Of a stretch of 64,000 nt of DNA, positions 10,467 to 20,740 are shown in pieces. Below the pieces are notes generated by a model. It had not been told where the DNA came from. It did no database searches and saw only the letters and a list, made by a program, of their open reading frames with translations. The stretch spans positions 141,538,433-141,602,432 of the forward strand of contig NC_073691.1 in assembly GCF_029784155.1 (NCBI RefSeq), written 5' to 3'. Each line of letters begins with the position of its first letter. Positions within the stretch are counted from its first letter, which is position 1. Both the position numbers and the translations under genes were made by a program. The DNA is from Uranotaenia lowii. Taxonomy: Eukaryota > Arthropoda > Insecta > Diptera > Culicidae.

Positions 10467-11257
10467 CACAGAAAGAAAAATGTAATCTTACATTGCACGT
10501 TTTCACATCATCGCCACGAAAAATATGAAAAAGAGTATAACATTCAAAGGCTAAGATGAACTTTACATGTCACCGCATGCGAATTCCAGCGTCAACGTCA
10601 GTTTGCCAATTCTGTTTTGTTTTCGTTCCTATTGGATTCCCAACGAAGGCGAACTTCATCAATTAGCTTGCAATTTCATGTAAATCTTGACGTTCGCAAC
10701 ATTCGACCGTATTTTGTTGTACCTGCTCGTGTGCTGTTCGCTTCTGTTCGAATCGAGGTGATGCATGCTGAGTTTGAAAGCAAGTAAGTGAGAAATAAAA
10801 CTCAATACCCTTCTAATTATTGTAATTATTATATCCAATGGTCAATTTTATTTGTTCCAGAAAAAATGCCACTTGAATTCAACGAAAGCTCGGGCTACCG
10901 CAAGTGCATGACAACTTATTTTCCTACCAGCATGTCATTCGCCGTTGCCGCCGTCGGGGGAATAGCACAAAAAAACGATATTCGTGAAAATTTATTGAAT
11001 ACCAATTTTTCTTGTGTGGAACAAATAAAATGTATGTGTAAGATATTAAAATCTCTTATCGACGAATATCGATGCTTTTCTTATTGGATAAACAACCATA
11101 CCAAAAAGAACGATTGGAAATGTAGGTTTACAGTAAACAAATCAGTTGAAGGCGATGGGAAGTTTACATGAATTAAGCCGTATTGATACATGTAAATACC
11201 CGATTCCCTTCTACCCATGCAGCTGCATGTAATGTTACAAGGATTTTTCTAACTGTG
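10467..11257. mobile_element. TIR element with CACAG..AGAAAAAT ends carrying a spliced ORF
   Basis: The left end is CACAGAAAGAAAAAT and the right end is the inverted CACAGTTAGAAAAAT, with TA on both sides (10465-10466, 11258-11259). Terminal regions contain repeated ATGTAA/TTACAT motifs. The middle (about 10560-10780 and 10860-11170) is richer in G+C and contains a small two-exon gene model. Confidence 0.75.
10765..11171 (+). CDS. Two-exon small gene model inside TIR element (109 aa, unknown)
   Basis: Exon 1 is 10765-10783 (ATG CTG AGT...), the intron is 10784-10860 (GTAAGT ... TTTGTTCCAG, 77 nt) and exon 2 is 10861-11171. Splicing joins MLSLKA to KKMPLEFNESSGYRKCM and leaves the frame open to the TGA. 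Without splicing, the exon-1 reading is not continuous. The product is cysteine-containing with a small, hydrophobic stretch (FPTSMSFAVAAVGGIA) but no domain I recognise. Donor and acceptor both match the insect consensus. It may be a captured piece of a host gene or an element gene; expression is unknown. Confidence 0.45.
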
Positions 11258-11440
11258 TACAGTACCGGACAAAATAAAGTGCGCACTTGCCAGCAAAACA
11301 TTCAAATTTCTGTATATTTTGCCACTTTGGGAATATCAACTCATAATAAATATTCAGATGAGTTGTGGTATTTTTTATACACTAACGACTAATGAAAAAT
11401 TTTGCAAAAAAAAAATGATCTGTTTTTCACTCTTAAGCGT
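11258..11440. mobile_element. Single Tc1-like terminal repeat remnant
   Basis: ACAGTACCGGACAAAATAAA followed by GTGCGCAC at about 11259-11288 has the look of a Tc1-like terminal inverted repeat. I found no partner end nearby, so it is probably a truncated copy. Confidence 0.35.
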
Positions 11441-11631
11441 AATTGTACACCCATAGAAGAGATTGCAAAAATCCAATTACTATTGAGCAAATCTCTGTGC
11501 TGAAAATTCGCTGGAATGTACACTGTGCCCAAGTTGATATGTTTGAAAAAGCAAAACTGACATAAGGACTTGAGCCCATGACCACTACATTCAAGCGAAA
11601 CAAGAAAATTATTTCATGGGGTTGGTCGTGA

Positions 11632-11797
11632 TTATACGAATCTCAATTGAGAGATTCACTTAGACACATCAGTCGACATTTATTTTATTCTATTTATCTT
11701 CAGTATTTCCCAATACAACTATTATTTTATTTTATTATATTTTTAATCAAATTAGATTTATATTCTGCATATCTTTCATCTCATCCCTGCAGAATTT
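11632..11797 (-). repeat. Insert in copy C, related to 58,978-59,180 plus 60,126-60,158
   Basis: The minus strand reads GGATGAGATGAAAGATAT, several AATAAA-like runs, TAATAGTTGTATT, then GTGTCTAAGTGAATCTCTCA and ATCACGAC. The same landmarks in the same order surround the TIR element at 59,181-60,125, but here without that element, so it serves as an unoccupied-site comparison. Confidence 0.7.
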
Positions 11798-11829
11798 TAT
11801 TCCTATTGGATAAGTCATCCCAGGAAAAA

Positions 11830-11910
11830 AAACACAGTGCCGTAGGGAAGTGAGAATCGAACTCACAACACCATAGATCAGTCCCATCATAATTGGTCAA
11901 TATGACATGA
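11830..11910 (-). other. tRNA-like module of copy C
   Basis: The B-box-like sequence GAGTTCGATTCTCAC is followed by a T run (TGTGTTTTTTTTCC). The A-box half is weaker than in the two sister copies. Confidence 0.45.
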
Positions 11911-12284
11911 TACCTAAACGCCTGAAAGTATACAAGCTGCCTGAATTATCCGACAACCGTTATGTATCCTGTTTTCGTACTATGGCGGATTTACTCTGAT
12001 TTTTAAGCGCGAAAAATTGTAATTATGAGAGAAGACCAAATAAACGATCCTTTTTTAGTTCATACGTTAACGTGACAACAAGTGTTTTCTTCTCCTGTCC
12101 GAAATGGTCTGGACACAACAACCATTTCCAATTCGACATCTTAACCATTCATTGTATTACCCCAGCAGATGGAGGACGAGGAATATTTGTCATAGGCCAC
12201 CGATCAATCACAAAAAAACGCACAATGTTGGCCTCCTGGCGTTTGGCCTCCCTTCAAGATAGTCCTTTACTCAAAAAAATACTC

Positions 12285-12900
12285 TTAAGTATGCCATAAG
12301 ATTCTGTTATAAACTAGCGCCATAAGAAAAAATCAATGAAATTCATAAGATTATCTTATGACGCGAATGAATTCTGAGAAGAACCTTACCTACTTCAATT
12401 AGAGGTTTCCGCTTTTCATATGAGGGTCTTATGGAAATAGGAAATTCCATGTATGATAATAAAAATTCAAAATATTCGCAAAATTTTGTCGTTCCGGAAC
12501 AATTACCGAAAGACTATAAAGGAACTGTCCCCCGTATCAGCGTAAAATTCTGTCCGGCATTGTCATCATATGATGTGCGGCTTGGTATTTCCGGAAACTT
12601 CCAGATGTCCCGTGGGAAGTAACATCCGGATGTTTTCTTTGACCGGGATTGTCAAAACTTTCCACCGCTCTGTAATTGTAATGCAATAACCGGAACAGCA
12701 ACATCCGGGTACAAAATGTTTTAACCATCCTTTAATTCCCTGAAAATAAACAACCCTCGATTAAAAAGGATAAATTTGAGTTCGGCTGCCGAACTTAGTA
12801 TTGAGTATGCCTATCAGAACTTAGTTTAGCGATTGCCCAGTCAAACTCAAAATTGAGGGCTGCCACTGAAGTGCTGTTTTGAACCAAAACTACCTTATTT
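12285..12900. repeat. CTTATG-rich repeat, copy 1
   Basis: CCATAAGAAAAAAT, TCTTATGACGCGAATGAAT and GGTCTTAT occur in the same order as at about 52,570-52,730. The region then carries paired CCGGATGTT and CCCGTGGGA motifs in inverted arrangement. It is probably an old TIR element; the borders are not defined. Confidence 0.5.
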
Positions 12901-13449
12901 TGAGTTTAAAAAAAGGAGCGTGTATGTAGCAAAAGCAACAACAAACCATTCCTTCAATTCAATCCACCTTCAACCAACCACCGGCCAATATACCCGGCTT
13001 TTGCAGCTGTGTACATGATGGCTCTAGATTGGCTATTCTCATCTCTAGATTCTATTGGAATCATGGCTGTGTATATGTAGCGTGTGTATGTAAGGCAGGT
13101 AGTAGGCAAAACACAGTTCTCATTCAATGTGTTTCCCGTTTCCTTCACTCCCGTGTCCTTTCCCTTTTCCATCACAAAACAAAAGACTATCTTGGAAGGC
13201 TGCCAAACGCCAGGAAGCCACCGTTGTGCGTTTTTTTTGTGATTGATCGATGGCAGAAAGCATATGATGACAAATATCCCTCGTTTTGCATGAAGCTCAA
13301 ATATTAACGCGCCAGCACTAAATTATGCCTCGGAAGTTCTGACTTCCGACTTCCGACAAACGAAAGTGAAGTACTAGATTGTCAGAAGTCTATGTTTTGT
13401 TGCTAGTTCACCAGCGACCTTTCCAAAAAAAATATTTAAATTTACAATA

Positions 13450-13535
13450 GTACACTGGTTAAGATATCGGACTAGCAAGACAATATAGTTGGTGATGTGA
13501 GTTCGACTCTCCCAACGACGCTGTGTGTTTTTTTT
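13450..13535 (+). other. tRNA-like module of copy A
   Basis: A-box-like ACTGGTTAAGATATCGG, B-box-like GTGAGTTCGACTCTC and a run of eight T about 25 bases later. It matches the module at 20,405-20,483. Confidence 0.55.
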
Positions 13536-13715
13536 AAATATTCTTGTTTCTGGGATGAATTATCCAATAAAATCCCATACAATATTTTTGTTGTTTCGCT
13601 TGAATGTAGTGGTTATGCATCATTTTGATTGGGAGCTCGAGTCCTTGTGCCAGTAGTGCTTTTTCAAACATATCATCTTCGGCACAGAGCACATTTTCAG
13701 CACAGAGATTTGATA

Positions 13716-14758
13716 AATACACAGAAAAAAAATCTGAATCCTTAACAACACTGAAAATGAAAACTTGTATCATTACATGACGTGGAACGTGATTTATTGA
13801 TGTAAATTTACAAATTAAAAAAAGTTGAAGCACTGAATTCGTATGACACAAACATTACTTGACATGGAACGCGATTATTTGATGTAAATTTACATCACAT
13901 ATGATGTAAATAAAAAGAAGCATCATATATGACGGAAGTTTCAGTGCAAATTAAACATTACATGTCTTAAATATTTTACATGTCTTTCATATTTACACGT
14001 CAGTTGAAGTTTACAGACGTGTAATATTCAACTCGCACTGAAAATTCCATCATATGTGATGCTTCTTTTTCGTTACATCATATGTGATGTAATTTTATAA
14101 CATTTTTCTGGTCACACAAAATTCTTAACAGCACTGAAATAGAAATTTCTTAAAATTACACGACATTACACTGAACGTGATAATGTCATGTAAAATTATA
14201 AACTGTGAAGAACAGGACCAGACAAATGTGAGAAAAACTGTTAAGTGAAGTCGTGCGCCAAAGTATTTTGCCGCGCGCGAGTAAGTTAATCGGTTTTGAT
14301 GGTTCCCGGAGATCTTCAAGAAGCAGGGATGCGGATCAGGAAGCGGATCCACGTTGCTCAACTTTGGAACTGGTACGTCGGGGAAGAAAATAAAAGTAAT
14401 AAAACTCATGTGTGAGATAAAAAAATTTTGTCTCCTAATAAAATGAATTATATTAATTATAGAAGAATTTCTATTTTTACTAAGAGACGAGAAAATTCCA
14501 GTATTGAATCATATTAACGATAAATAAAACAAAACAAAAATCCAATTGGAAAGTTTTTCTTCCAATATTCAGTGATTTTATAATTTAAATCATTTTTTTT
14601 ACACGTTGCTAAATTATACATCATTTTTTATTCTACACGTTGCAAAATTTTACTGGCGTGTAATTTCCAACTGGCACTGAATACTCCGTCATATATGATG
14701 CTTCTTTTTATTTACATCATATGTGATGTAATTTTACAGATTTTTTTGGTAGTGTGTA
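13716..14758. mobile_element. Two related TIR elements in tandem, nested in copy A
   Basis: Both units begin CACA-A/G-AAAAAATTC/T then CTTAACA-A/G-CACTGAAA, and both end with GCACTGAA-AAT/TACTCC, CATCATATRTGATGCTTCTTTTT and TACATCATATGTGATGTAATTTTA. Unit 1 spans about 13,716-14,106 and unit 2 about 14,107-14,758. Unit 2 has a GC-rich centre (14,220-14,380) with a donor-like CGCGCGA|GTAAGT at 14,280/14,281, resembling the gene-bearing elements elsewhere, but I could not assemble a spliced frame. Confidence 0.65.
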
Positions 14759-14782
14759 GGCGTTTGAATTTTGCAACCTCTT

Positions 14783-16110
14783 CTATGGGTGTGCTTTCTT
14801 CGGCGCAGAACGCCAGTTTGCTTTTAACTGCTTTACGCTACTTACAGTTTGTTGGGTCTTCTTATGGTTTTGTTTAAATATCGTCCAATATTTTTCGATT
14901 GGGCAAAGTTCTGGTGTATTGAGGATGTTCTTATTCTTGGGCACAACCTGAAAGTTGTTATCGGCATACCACTCCATGGCCTTTTTTTATAATGGCAGGA
15001 CGCCAAATCCGGCCAAAACAGCACAGACAAGTCATGTTTCATAAGGAAAGGCAGCAAACGCCCAGCTATCATGAAATCGTTATAGAATTGATAATCATTT
15101 TTTTCCAGGAATTTACCACACTGAAAAATAATCCAAATCGATTATTAAGACATTTTCAATAACCATCGTAAACAATTTGGTATGGAGTGATTTTCTCTCA
15201 TTAATTTACGATAAGCTTTTCCCAAAAATAGTTGAATCGGATAGCAGTTTAGTCAATTCGTAAATATGTCTCCAAAAACCTGGGAATATGTTTATTCGAC
15301 ATTCACGATTAGAGTGAACTGATTTACGATAAATGGGCGGTCCATCGATTGAAACTCTATCCGATCTCTCCCTTTCTTCTTTTGACCGGTTCGTAAAAAG
15401 AAAATCACACCTATAGAGCTATAGCGTGGATCGTATTAATTGATGAGTTGACATTGTGGTAAGATACCGGATTGCCAGCTCGGAGGACTGAAGTTCAAAT
15501 CTCGGTCGATTTTTTTTCGTTTTACTCAAATTACTTGAAATCGTTTAATTTGCATTTTGTGGGGAATCGAATCATTGGAATCTTGTCATTGTAGATATAT
15601 CGCCTCCACTTTTTTAGCTATGTGCTATTTTGGCAAGTTCAATACAATCTTTTCATCTGGTATAATTGTTTGAATAATTGATGAACTTATGTTTGAATAA
15701 TTCTTTTGTCCCTGCGATATACCTTCTTAAATGTTTGCTGGGCGCTTTTGAATACATAATTTTACGTAAATTTCCTGGTTGACGGTCCCGGATTCAACAA
15801 AAATGTCGCTTTAAAAGCCTCAGTTATATATAGCTTCCCAAACGAGATATTTCCACTTCGATAGTTTAATATGCTTGAAAATGTCTGCCGCCTTTCCCCA
15901 TCCGGTTGCTGTATAAAACTCCGATATTACGCGTCTACATGAACATAAATATGATTGTTCGGTTCTGACCCGAAAATACATTCAAGCCAACCATCTGAAT
16001 ATACGTTGCCACGAATGGATAAATGGCTGATTTAGCGATCGCATCAGCTTCGAGAATCCAATAGGAATTTTAAGCCAATCATTCGTATGCTCCCCATGAA
16101 CGTTGGAAAT
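14783..16110 (-). pseudogene. Tc1/mariner (DD37E-like) transposase, decayed and interrupted
   Basis: Minus-strand frames give, from the N side, KYLVWEA (about 15,830), GTVNQEIYVKLCIQKR (about 15,740-15,790), then after an insertion GRLLPFLMKHDLSVLFWPD (about 15,010-15,060), the catalytic D in FWPDLASCHY, and finally PELCPIEKYW with the last catalytic E (about 14,890). Read through the frameshift near 14,970-14,985, about 36-37 residues separate that D and E, which fits the ITmD37E group known from mosquitoes. Several frameshifts and an insertion of about 0.67 kb make it inactive. The tail runs to QTVSSVKQLKANW. Confidence 0.8.
15070..15735. mobile_element. Insertion inside the transposase, with tRNA-like module
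   Basis: Foreign to the transposase reading. One edge resembles a CACTGAAAAAT terminal motif (15,119-15,129). It contains a tRNA-like module at 15,448-15,518: GTGGTAAGATACCGG as A box, GAAGTTCAAATCTC as B box, and a run of eight T. The exact ends were not resolved. Confidence 0.5.
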
Positions 16111-16453
16111 TGTAGCTTCAAACGTTAATTAAAATTAACTTGAGTATTTAACTGCATTGTTTTTTCCTTTTTATTCTTTAAAAGACACGTGTTTGAATCA
16201 TCTATTGAATCATATATTACATCAGTGGCATATTTTTTATTCAAACCAATGCAATAAACTTAATTGATGCTGCTGCTCCGCCGTTTCCGGAAAAACGCCA
16301 CCCTGGCTCTGAAACAAAACTTTAAAAAACAGTCGTTAAGAACAAAATTGCTTTTTCCTACCGAGAGAACATAATAAATATTCAAAAAATATCGAATGAC
16401 TTACGTGATGAAATTGCTTTGGAGACATTTTGGGGGATTTTGGTATTTCCCTT
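16111..16453. other. Spacer, nothing recognised
   Basis: AT-rich DNA between the decayed transposase and the next TIR element. Confidence 0.35.
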
Positions 16454-17083
16454 CCCGAGCAGACTTTTATGGCAAAATTATAGCAAATTTTGCTATCACG
16501 CCTTGAGAGCCAAACTTGCTTTCATTTTGGTTGACATAAGGTGGTACACAGCAAAAATGAGAGCAAAGATTTCAATACTTGGTTAGCAAAGTGATACCAA
16601 AATTTGCTAAAACTGAGACCCTAACTACACCTCATTTTTCGAGAGCTTGGAAAGCACAATGATGCCAATATAAAGCATCAAATAATTTCCAACGAAAGCA
16701 AAATTTGACCTCAATATACTCTCAAAGATTAAAAAAACGAGGTATCGAAAAAAGCAAAAATATGCATCACTTTGCTAAGAATGAAGATCTTTGCTCTCAT
16801 TTTTGCTGTGTACCACATTATGTCAAGCAAAATAAGAGCAAATTTGACTTTCCAGGCGTGATAGCAATATATGTTTAGCAATAAAAATTTCAATTCAAGT
16901 AAGTATCGTCAATTCACAAGAAAAATTTCTTTTGTCGACCAACCGCCTGAACGTATAAATAAAAATCCTAAATTTTGGCATAAAAAAAACAGAATTTGCC
17001 TACAATAATGCGCCTTTGGGCAGACAACGCTTGAGAAACAGATTATCTAAGCAAAAACCACCAAGTTTATAAAATGCATGTGT

Positions 17084-17108
17084 TGTCTACATACATACAT
17101 ACATACAT
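17084..17108. repeat. ACAT microsatellite
   Basis: About five tandem ACAT units inside the large element. Confidence 0.7.
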
Positions 17109-17485
17109 CTATTCATGCTTTGTGTCTAATTTTCACGAACAAACAAAAAAACATCTACGGGAAAACAACAATATCGAAGGACTCGCGAGAAGAACCAAGT
17201 CTCAAAAACACCGATAGTGTACAAAACGACATCTCAACACACCCACGAGGGGTAAAGATGTTTATTCGCGTGGAGAGTACCGGAAACTAACGGGAAATTT
17301 ATAAGTGGCATCCTTTAACCTCGGAAAATAACAGCGCGAGTTGTAAAAAGCGAATCAAGCAACCGCACAAAACCAAAAGCAAAATTTTAAATAGTTATAA
17401 AAAGTATTAATTTCCTAGTTCCCTTACTCTGAATAATAAGATAATCCTTAACCTGGATAAGTAATAATAAAAGGAAAACACTCAC

Positions 17486-17673
17486 GATTTTTCCAGATGA
17501 TTTTTGGTTCCAGCCATCATCAACTTTAGTTTTTCCCTTAGGCGTCGAATGAACAGATAGGCCATTAAGATCGAGCCAGTCATCCTCCATCACCTCTGTT
17601 GATTTTCGAAGCTCCTATGGTTCATCACAAGAACACGAGTTGTAGGTCCTTTTACGGCTGTCGAAAGTACAAC
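17486..17673 (-). CDS. Exon-like segment with start codon inside TIR element
   Basis: On the minus strand an acceptor (CCATCTCCCAG) ends at 17,674 and a donor (ATC|GTGAGT) lies at 17,486/17,485. Between them is a short leader and ATG ATG at 17,593, then EDDWLDLNGLSVHSTPKGKT followed by KVDDGWNQKSSGKI up to the donor. Reading past the donor gives only a leucine run and a stop. Possible downstream acceptors exist near 17,429. The product is acidic and hydrophilic and not recognised. Together with 17,913-18,203 it may belong to one captured gene. Confidence 0.4.
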
Positions 17674-17912
17674 CTGGGAGATGGGAAAAACTTAATTAAT
17701 GTCCGATAGTTTCATTTACTTACCTTCTACGATACAACTAAGCCGCTACATGAAATCAGAACCGTTCTTGATTTCGTCGTTCTCCCGTTCCGTCGCCCAG
17801 ATTTTTCTCGAACCCAGTTCACCGTTCTCTGCTGGGGGAAAACTCAAACCAGACCAACCCGGATCACCGTTCTCAGCACGGGTATAGCTGATGCGGATCA
17901 TCGCACGCAGCA

Positions 17913-18203
17913 TCATCCGGATCTAGTAACAAATTCAATCCCGCTAGCAGCAACACAGTAGTGATTGCTAAAAAAAAAGAAGGGAAAAGACAAATAACAC
18001 CCCATAGTTGGAACGAAACAAACAGCTGACGGTCCTTGGTCCAGTGTAGTCGGCAGCCCCGAACACCAGTTTATCCGTCCACCGGTCGAGTTATCGGCCA
18101 CCGTACGAGGAACGTCCAGCTTTTCAGTTGAAACAGCAGAAAAATCCGGAAACGCACGTCGAGTTTTCGCGAGTTTGTTTTGAATTTGGTCTGACGCATG
18201 ATG
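17913..18203 (-). CDS. Start-less ORF inside TIR element (about 96 codons)
   Basis: Open on the minus strand from just after a TAG near 18,204 to the stop at 17,913. It contains DVPRTVADNSTGGRINWCSG and LPTTLDQGPSAVCFVPTMG, with many C- or G-ending codons, unlike the AT-rich surroundings. The last third (CYLSFPFFFFS) is probably intron or non-coding. No start codon lies in the upstream part, which suggests an internal exon. Family unknown. Confidence 0.35.
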   Translation of the reverse strand, partial: HHASDQIQNKLAKTRRAFPDFSAVSTEKLDVPRTVADNSTGGRINWCSGLPTTLDQGPSAVCFVPTMGCYLSFPFFFFSNHYCVAASGIEFVTRSG

Positions 18204-18423
18204 AATCTAGTATGGTGGTCTCACATGCCGAATTGCACGTTCAGCCATACTGAAAAAAGTAATTGATGATTGACAAAACTACGTGTTTTACAAAAATCAG
18301 AGCACCTGGCATCCCAGCCAGCCCAGCCAACTGTCAATTTTCGGCTGCGTTTAGCCCCCACCGCCGCATCCAACCCTCGTCTACTTTTTGCCAAAGTGAG
18401 ACCACCATATCTAGATTCATCAT
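18198..18423. repeat. Nested inverted repeat
   Basis: Arms ATGATGAATCTAG-T-ATGGTGGTCTCAC (18,198-18,224) and its near-perfect inverse (18,396-18,423) enclose about 170 bp of GC-rich DNA. This looks like a small MITE nested inside the larger element. Confidence 0.6.
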
Positions 18424-19228
18424 GGTTTGACGTTTGGGTTGTGGTTGCCAGCTCCAGTTAGTTTGTTTTTTTTTAGTATGAGTGTCGGAGTTCGCAGAGA
18501 TGGATTCTGTAACATGAATGGATGGGGGGCGTATGAATGGATTTGAATTAATGAGTTAATTTTTAGTTTAAGGTGTTACCTCAGATTCTCATAAGAGAAT
18601 CTGACTTTAAGAATTGACTTTCTGTGAGCATAAAATAAGGTTTTCCTTCCAACGCATAGTCAATTTCATTGTTTGCCATTCTACAAACCACGTTGTGTAT
18701 TCCAAACACAACATAAATTTGTGCGTTGAGCGATGGTCGAAATTGAATGATTTTATTTTTGCTGTGAAAAATACATAATATAGCATAATATATCATTGCC
18801 TATTTTTGCTATCAATGTTTTCTTTCTATGAAGAAAAAAATTAAATAAATTATTTGCCAGATGAGGCTACAAATTTGATTTCTTTTTTTTTTTAAATTAA
18901 GTGTTCCTCAATTATGCCGAATTTTGCTGTTGGGTTAGTTGTACAGCAAATTATGCTATAATATTGGTCTCAGATTTTTATTAATGAAATATATGGATAC
19001 CTTAGTTATGCCTAGTTTTGCTATCATTTAAAATTCTACACCAAATTGTGCTCATTATTTGCTGTTGATACCTAAATGTGGTCTCAGTTTGCTGTCAAAT
19101 AAAATTATATGAGACCTTAATTATGCCTAATTTTGCTCTCGTTCAAAATTCTACAGCAAAAAAATGCTATCAGTTTGCTGTAGACACCTTATTATGATCT
19201 CAGTTTGCTATCAATGTCAGCTCGGGTT

Positions 19229-19800
19229 TGCATCAACCTACCGGGATCAAAGTATGCGCGCTGCTACTGATATGTCCAAGCGAATGAATCTGAAACTGAA
19301 TACAACTGTTAGTAGAACAAATAAACGTACACAACAAATTTAACTTACATAATCGCTTTCTGATGTGTGTTCGTTAAAAAATAACTTTCACCATATTCTG
19401 TTTTTGTGACATTCTAAAACTAAATTTTAGAATCTTTAAGTTGACCTGAATAAAATAGCCAAATTCGCCATATGTTAGCCATATTAGCGATGAGCAGATG
19501 AGAAATCCCCGATAGCCAAAACAACATTACAGCAACGCTGATTTGTTCGTAGATATCGATGTTGATCAAGTAGAACGGTACGTTGAATTGAAAATCATTG
19601 GCATGGAAGAGGCAACCATACGAATTTTTATAACGACTAGTAGACTTTTTTATCCGTGTATGTACACCCAAAATTCAGCCTCTGTGCCAATGGCGTGTAG
19701 TCAATTACATAGCATCATTGGTACAAGAAGATAACGCGATCGGTGCTGATTCGATTTGCTCCCACCGGCATTAATCTCCCAAGTTAACCGAATTGCGTAT
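19229..19800. other. Spacer, nothing recognised
   Basis: Short frames on both strands overlap without recognisable content. Confidence 0.35.
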
Positions 19801-19905
19801 GTCTGAAAGAAACAAAATAAAAACGCTTTCACGTCCCTCCCTATCGCATCACAAGACGAAGAAGGATGGAAATAAATACCGGCCAACACCAGGCAGCCAG
19901 CGAAC

Positions 19906-20165
19906 CGAGCACTGTGCGTGTGAATGTAGCAAAAGCAACAACAAAAACATCCTTCTAATTCAATCCCTTCAATCCACCGGCAAACAACCACGGCCGAGCT
20001 GTGCGTGTGTATGCAGTAAAAGCAACAACAAAAAAAAACATTCCTTCAATTCAATTCGCCGGCAAACAACCACGGCTAAGCTGTGCGTGTGTATGTAGCA
20101 AAAGCAACAAGAATATATTCCTTCAATTCACCGGCAAACAAGCACCGGCCAAGCTGCCCGGCTTT
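19906..20165 (+). repeat. Minisatellite of about 75-85 bp units in copy B
   Basis: At least three units of GTGCGTGTG-A/T-ATGTAGCAAAAGCAACAA, CATTCCTTCAATTCAAT and CCGGCAAACAACCACGGCC. Copy A has a single unit, so unit number differs between copies. Confidence 0.75.
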
Positions 20166-20404
20166 AGCAGCTGTGTATATGTAGCGTGTGTATGTAATAG
20201 CAGGCAGTAAGCAAAGCACAGTTCTCATTCAATGGGTTTCCCGTTTCCTCCACTCCCGTTCCCTTTCCCGTTTCCATAGCAAGACAAATGAATACCTTGA
20301 AAGGAGGCCAAACGCCGGGAAGCCACTGTCGTGCGTTTCTTTTGTGATTGATCGGTGGCAGAATGCCTATGACGAATATCCCTCTTCCTACATGAAGCTC
20401 AAAT

Positions 20405-20483
20405 AGTACACTGGTTAAGATGTCGGTCTGGCAAGACCATTTGGTTAGTGATTTGAGTTCGATTCTCCCTACGGGCGCTGTGG
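20405..20483 (+). other. tRNA-like module of copy B
   Basis: ACTGGTTAAGATGTCGG as A box, an anticodon-arm-like hairpin GGTCTGGCAAGACC, GAGTTCGATTCTCCC as B box. The following T runs are short (TTTCTATTTTT). Confidence 0.55.
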
Positions 20484-20740
20484 TTTCTATTTTTATTTTC
20501 TTGTTTCTGGGATGAATTATCCAATAGGAACGAAATCCCATAAAATGTTTTTCTTGTTTTGCTTGAATGTAGTGGTCATGCATCATTTTAGTTGGGAGCC
20601 GAGTCCTTATGCCAGTTACGGTTTTTCAAACATATCATCTTCGGCACAGTGCACATTTCAGCGCATTATCGGCACAGAGATGTGCTAAATAGGCATTGGA
20701 TTTCTGCAACCTCTTCTATGGGTGTAGTTAATAGTTCATT

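Larger units (their letters stand above)
11441..12275 (-). mobile_element. tRNA-module repeat family, copy C
   Basis: Read on the minus strand it follows the same order as the copies at 12.9-14.8 and 19.8-20.74 kb: a block with GGAGGCCAAACGCC and TTTGTGATTGATCG, a tRNA-like module, CTGGGATGA-C-TTATCCAATAGG, then CTTGAATGTAGTGGTCATG, CATATCAACTTGG and GCAATCTCTTCTATGGGTG. It is interrupted at about 11,632-11,797 by a segment that also occurs at 58.98-60.16 kb. Confidence 0.75.
12900..14800 (+). mobile_element. tRNA-module repeat family, copy A (interrupted)
   Basis: It starts with one unit of the GTGTATGTAGCAAAAGCAAC minisatellite, then the GTGTTTCCCG, CCAAACGCC and TGTGATTGATCG block, and a segment at about 13,304-13,446 absent from copy B. 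The tRNA-like module (13450-13535) and the CTGGGATGAATTATCCAAT tail follow. The 3' end (GCAACCTCTTCTATGGGTGT) lies at 14,776-14,795 because about 1.04 kb was inserted at 13,716-14,758. Confidence 0.75.
16454..19228. mobile_element. Large TIR element (CCCGAGC ends) with gene-like interior
   Basis: The left end is CCCGAGCAGACTTTTATGGC and the right end is the inverted CCCGAGCTGACATTGATAGC; over 23 bases 19 agree. The left 430 bp (16,470-16,885) is itself a palindrome built on GTACACAGCAAAAATGAGAG. The right 330 bp (about 18,900-19,225) is a tandem array of about 115-bp units rich in GTCTCAGTTTGCT and TTATGCC-T/G-A. The interior (17.4-18.5 kb) is GC-richer and holds minus-strand gene pieces. There is no recognisable transposase. 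Confidence 0.7.
19800..20740 (+). mobile_element. tRNA-module repeat family, copy B (expanded minisatellite)
   Basis: Same order as copy A: minisatellite, GTAGCGTGTGTATGTAA, GGTTTCCCGTTTCC, GGAGGCCAAACGCC, TGTGATTGATCGGTGG, tRNA-like module, CTGGGATGAATTATCCAATAGG, CATATCATCTTCGGCAC and GCAACCTCTTCTATGGGTGT. The overlapping frames at 19,793-20,210 and 20,164-20,586 are translations of this repeat, not genes. Confidence 0.8.

Noticed and set aside
14125..14409. 94-codon minus frame in a nested TIR element
   Set aside because: Extends into the element's terminal repeats at one end, and no splice-consistent gene could be assembled; kept only as a remark on a donor-like site.
17375..17593. Protein continuing past 17,486 through a leucine run
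   Set aside because: A clean GTGAGT donor precedes the run, so the text after it is more likely intron.
19793..20210. Overlapping plus frames of 101 and 69 codons with repeated CACVCSKSN
   Set aside because: Translation of a DNA minisatellite within a repeat family.
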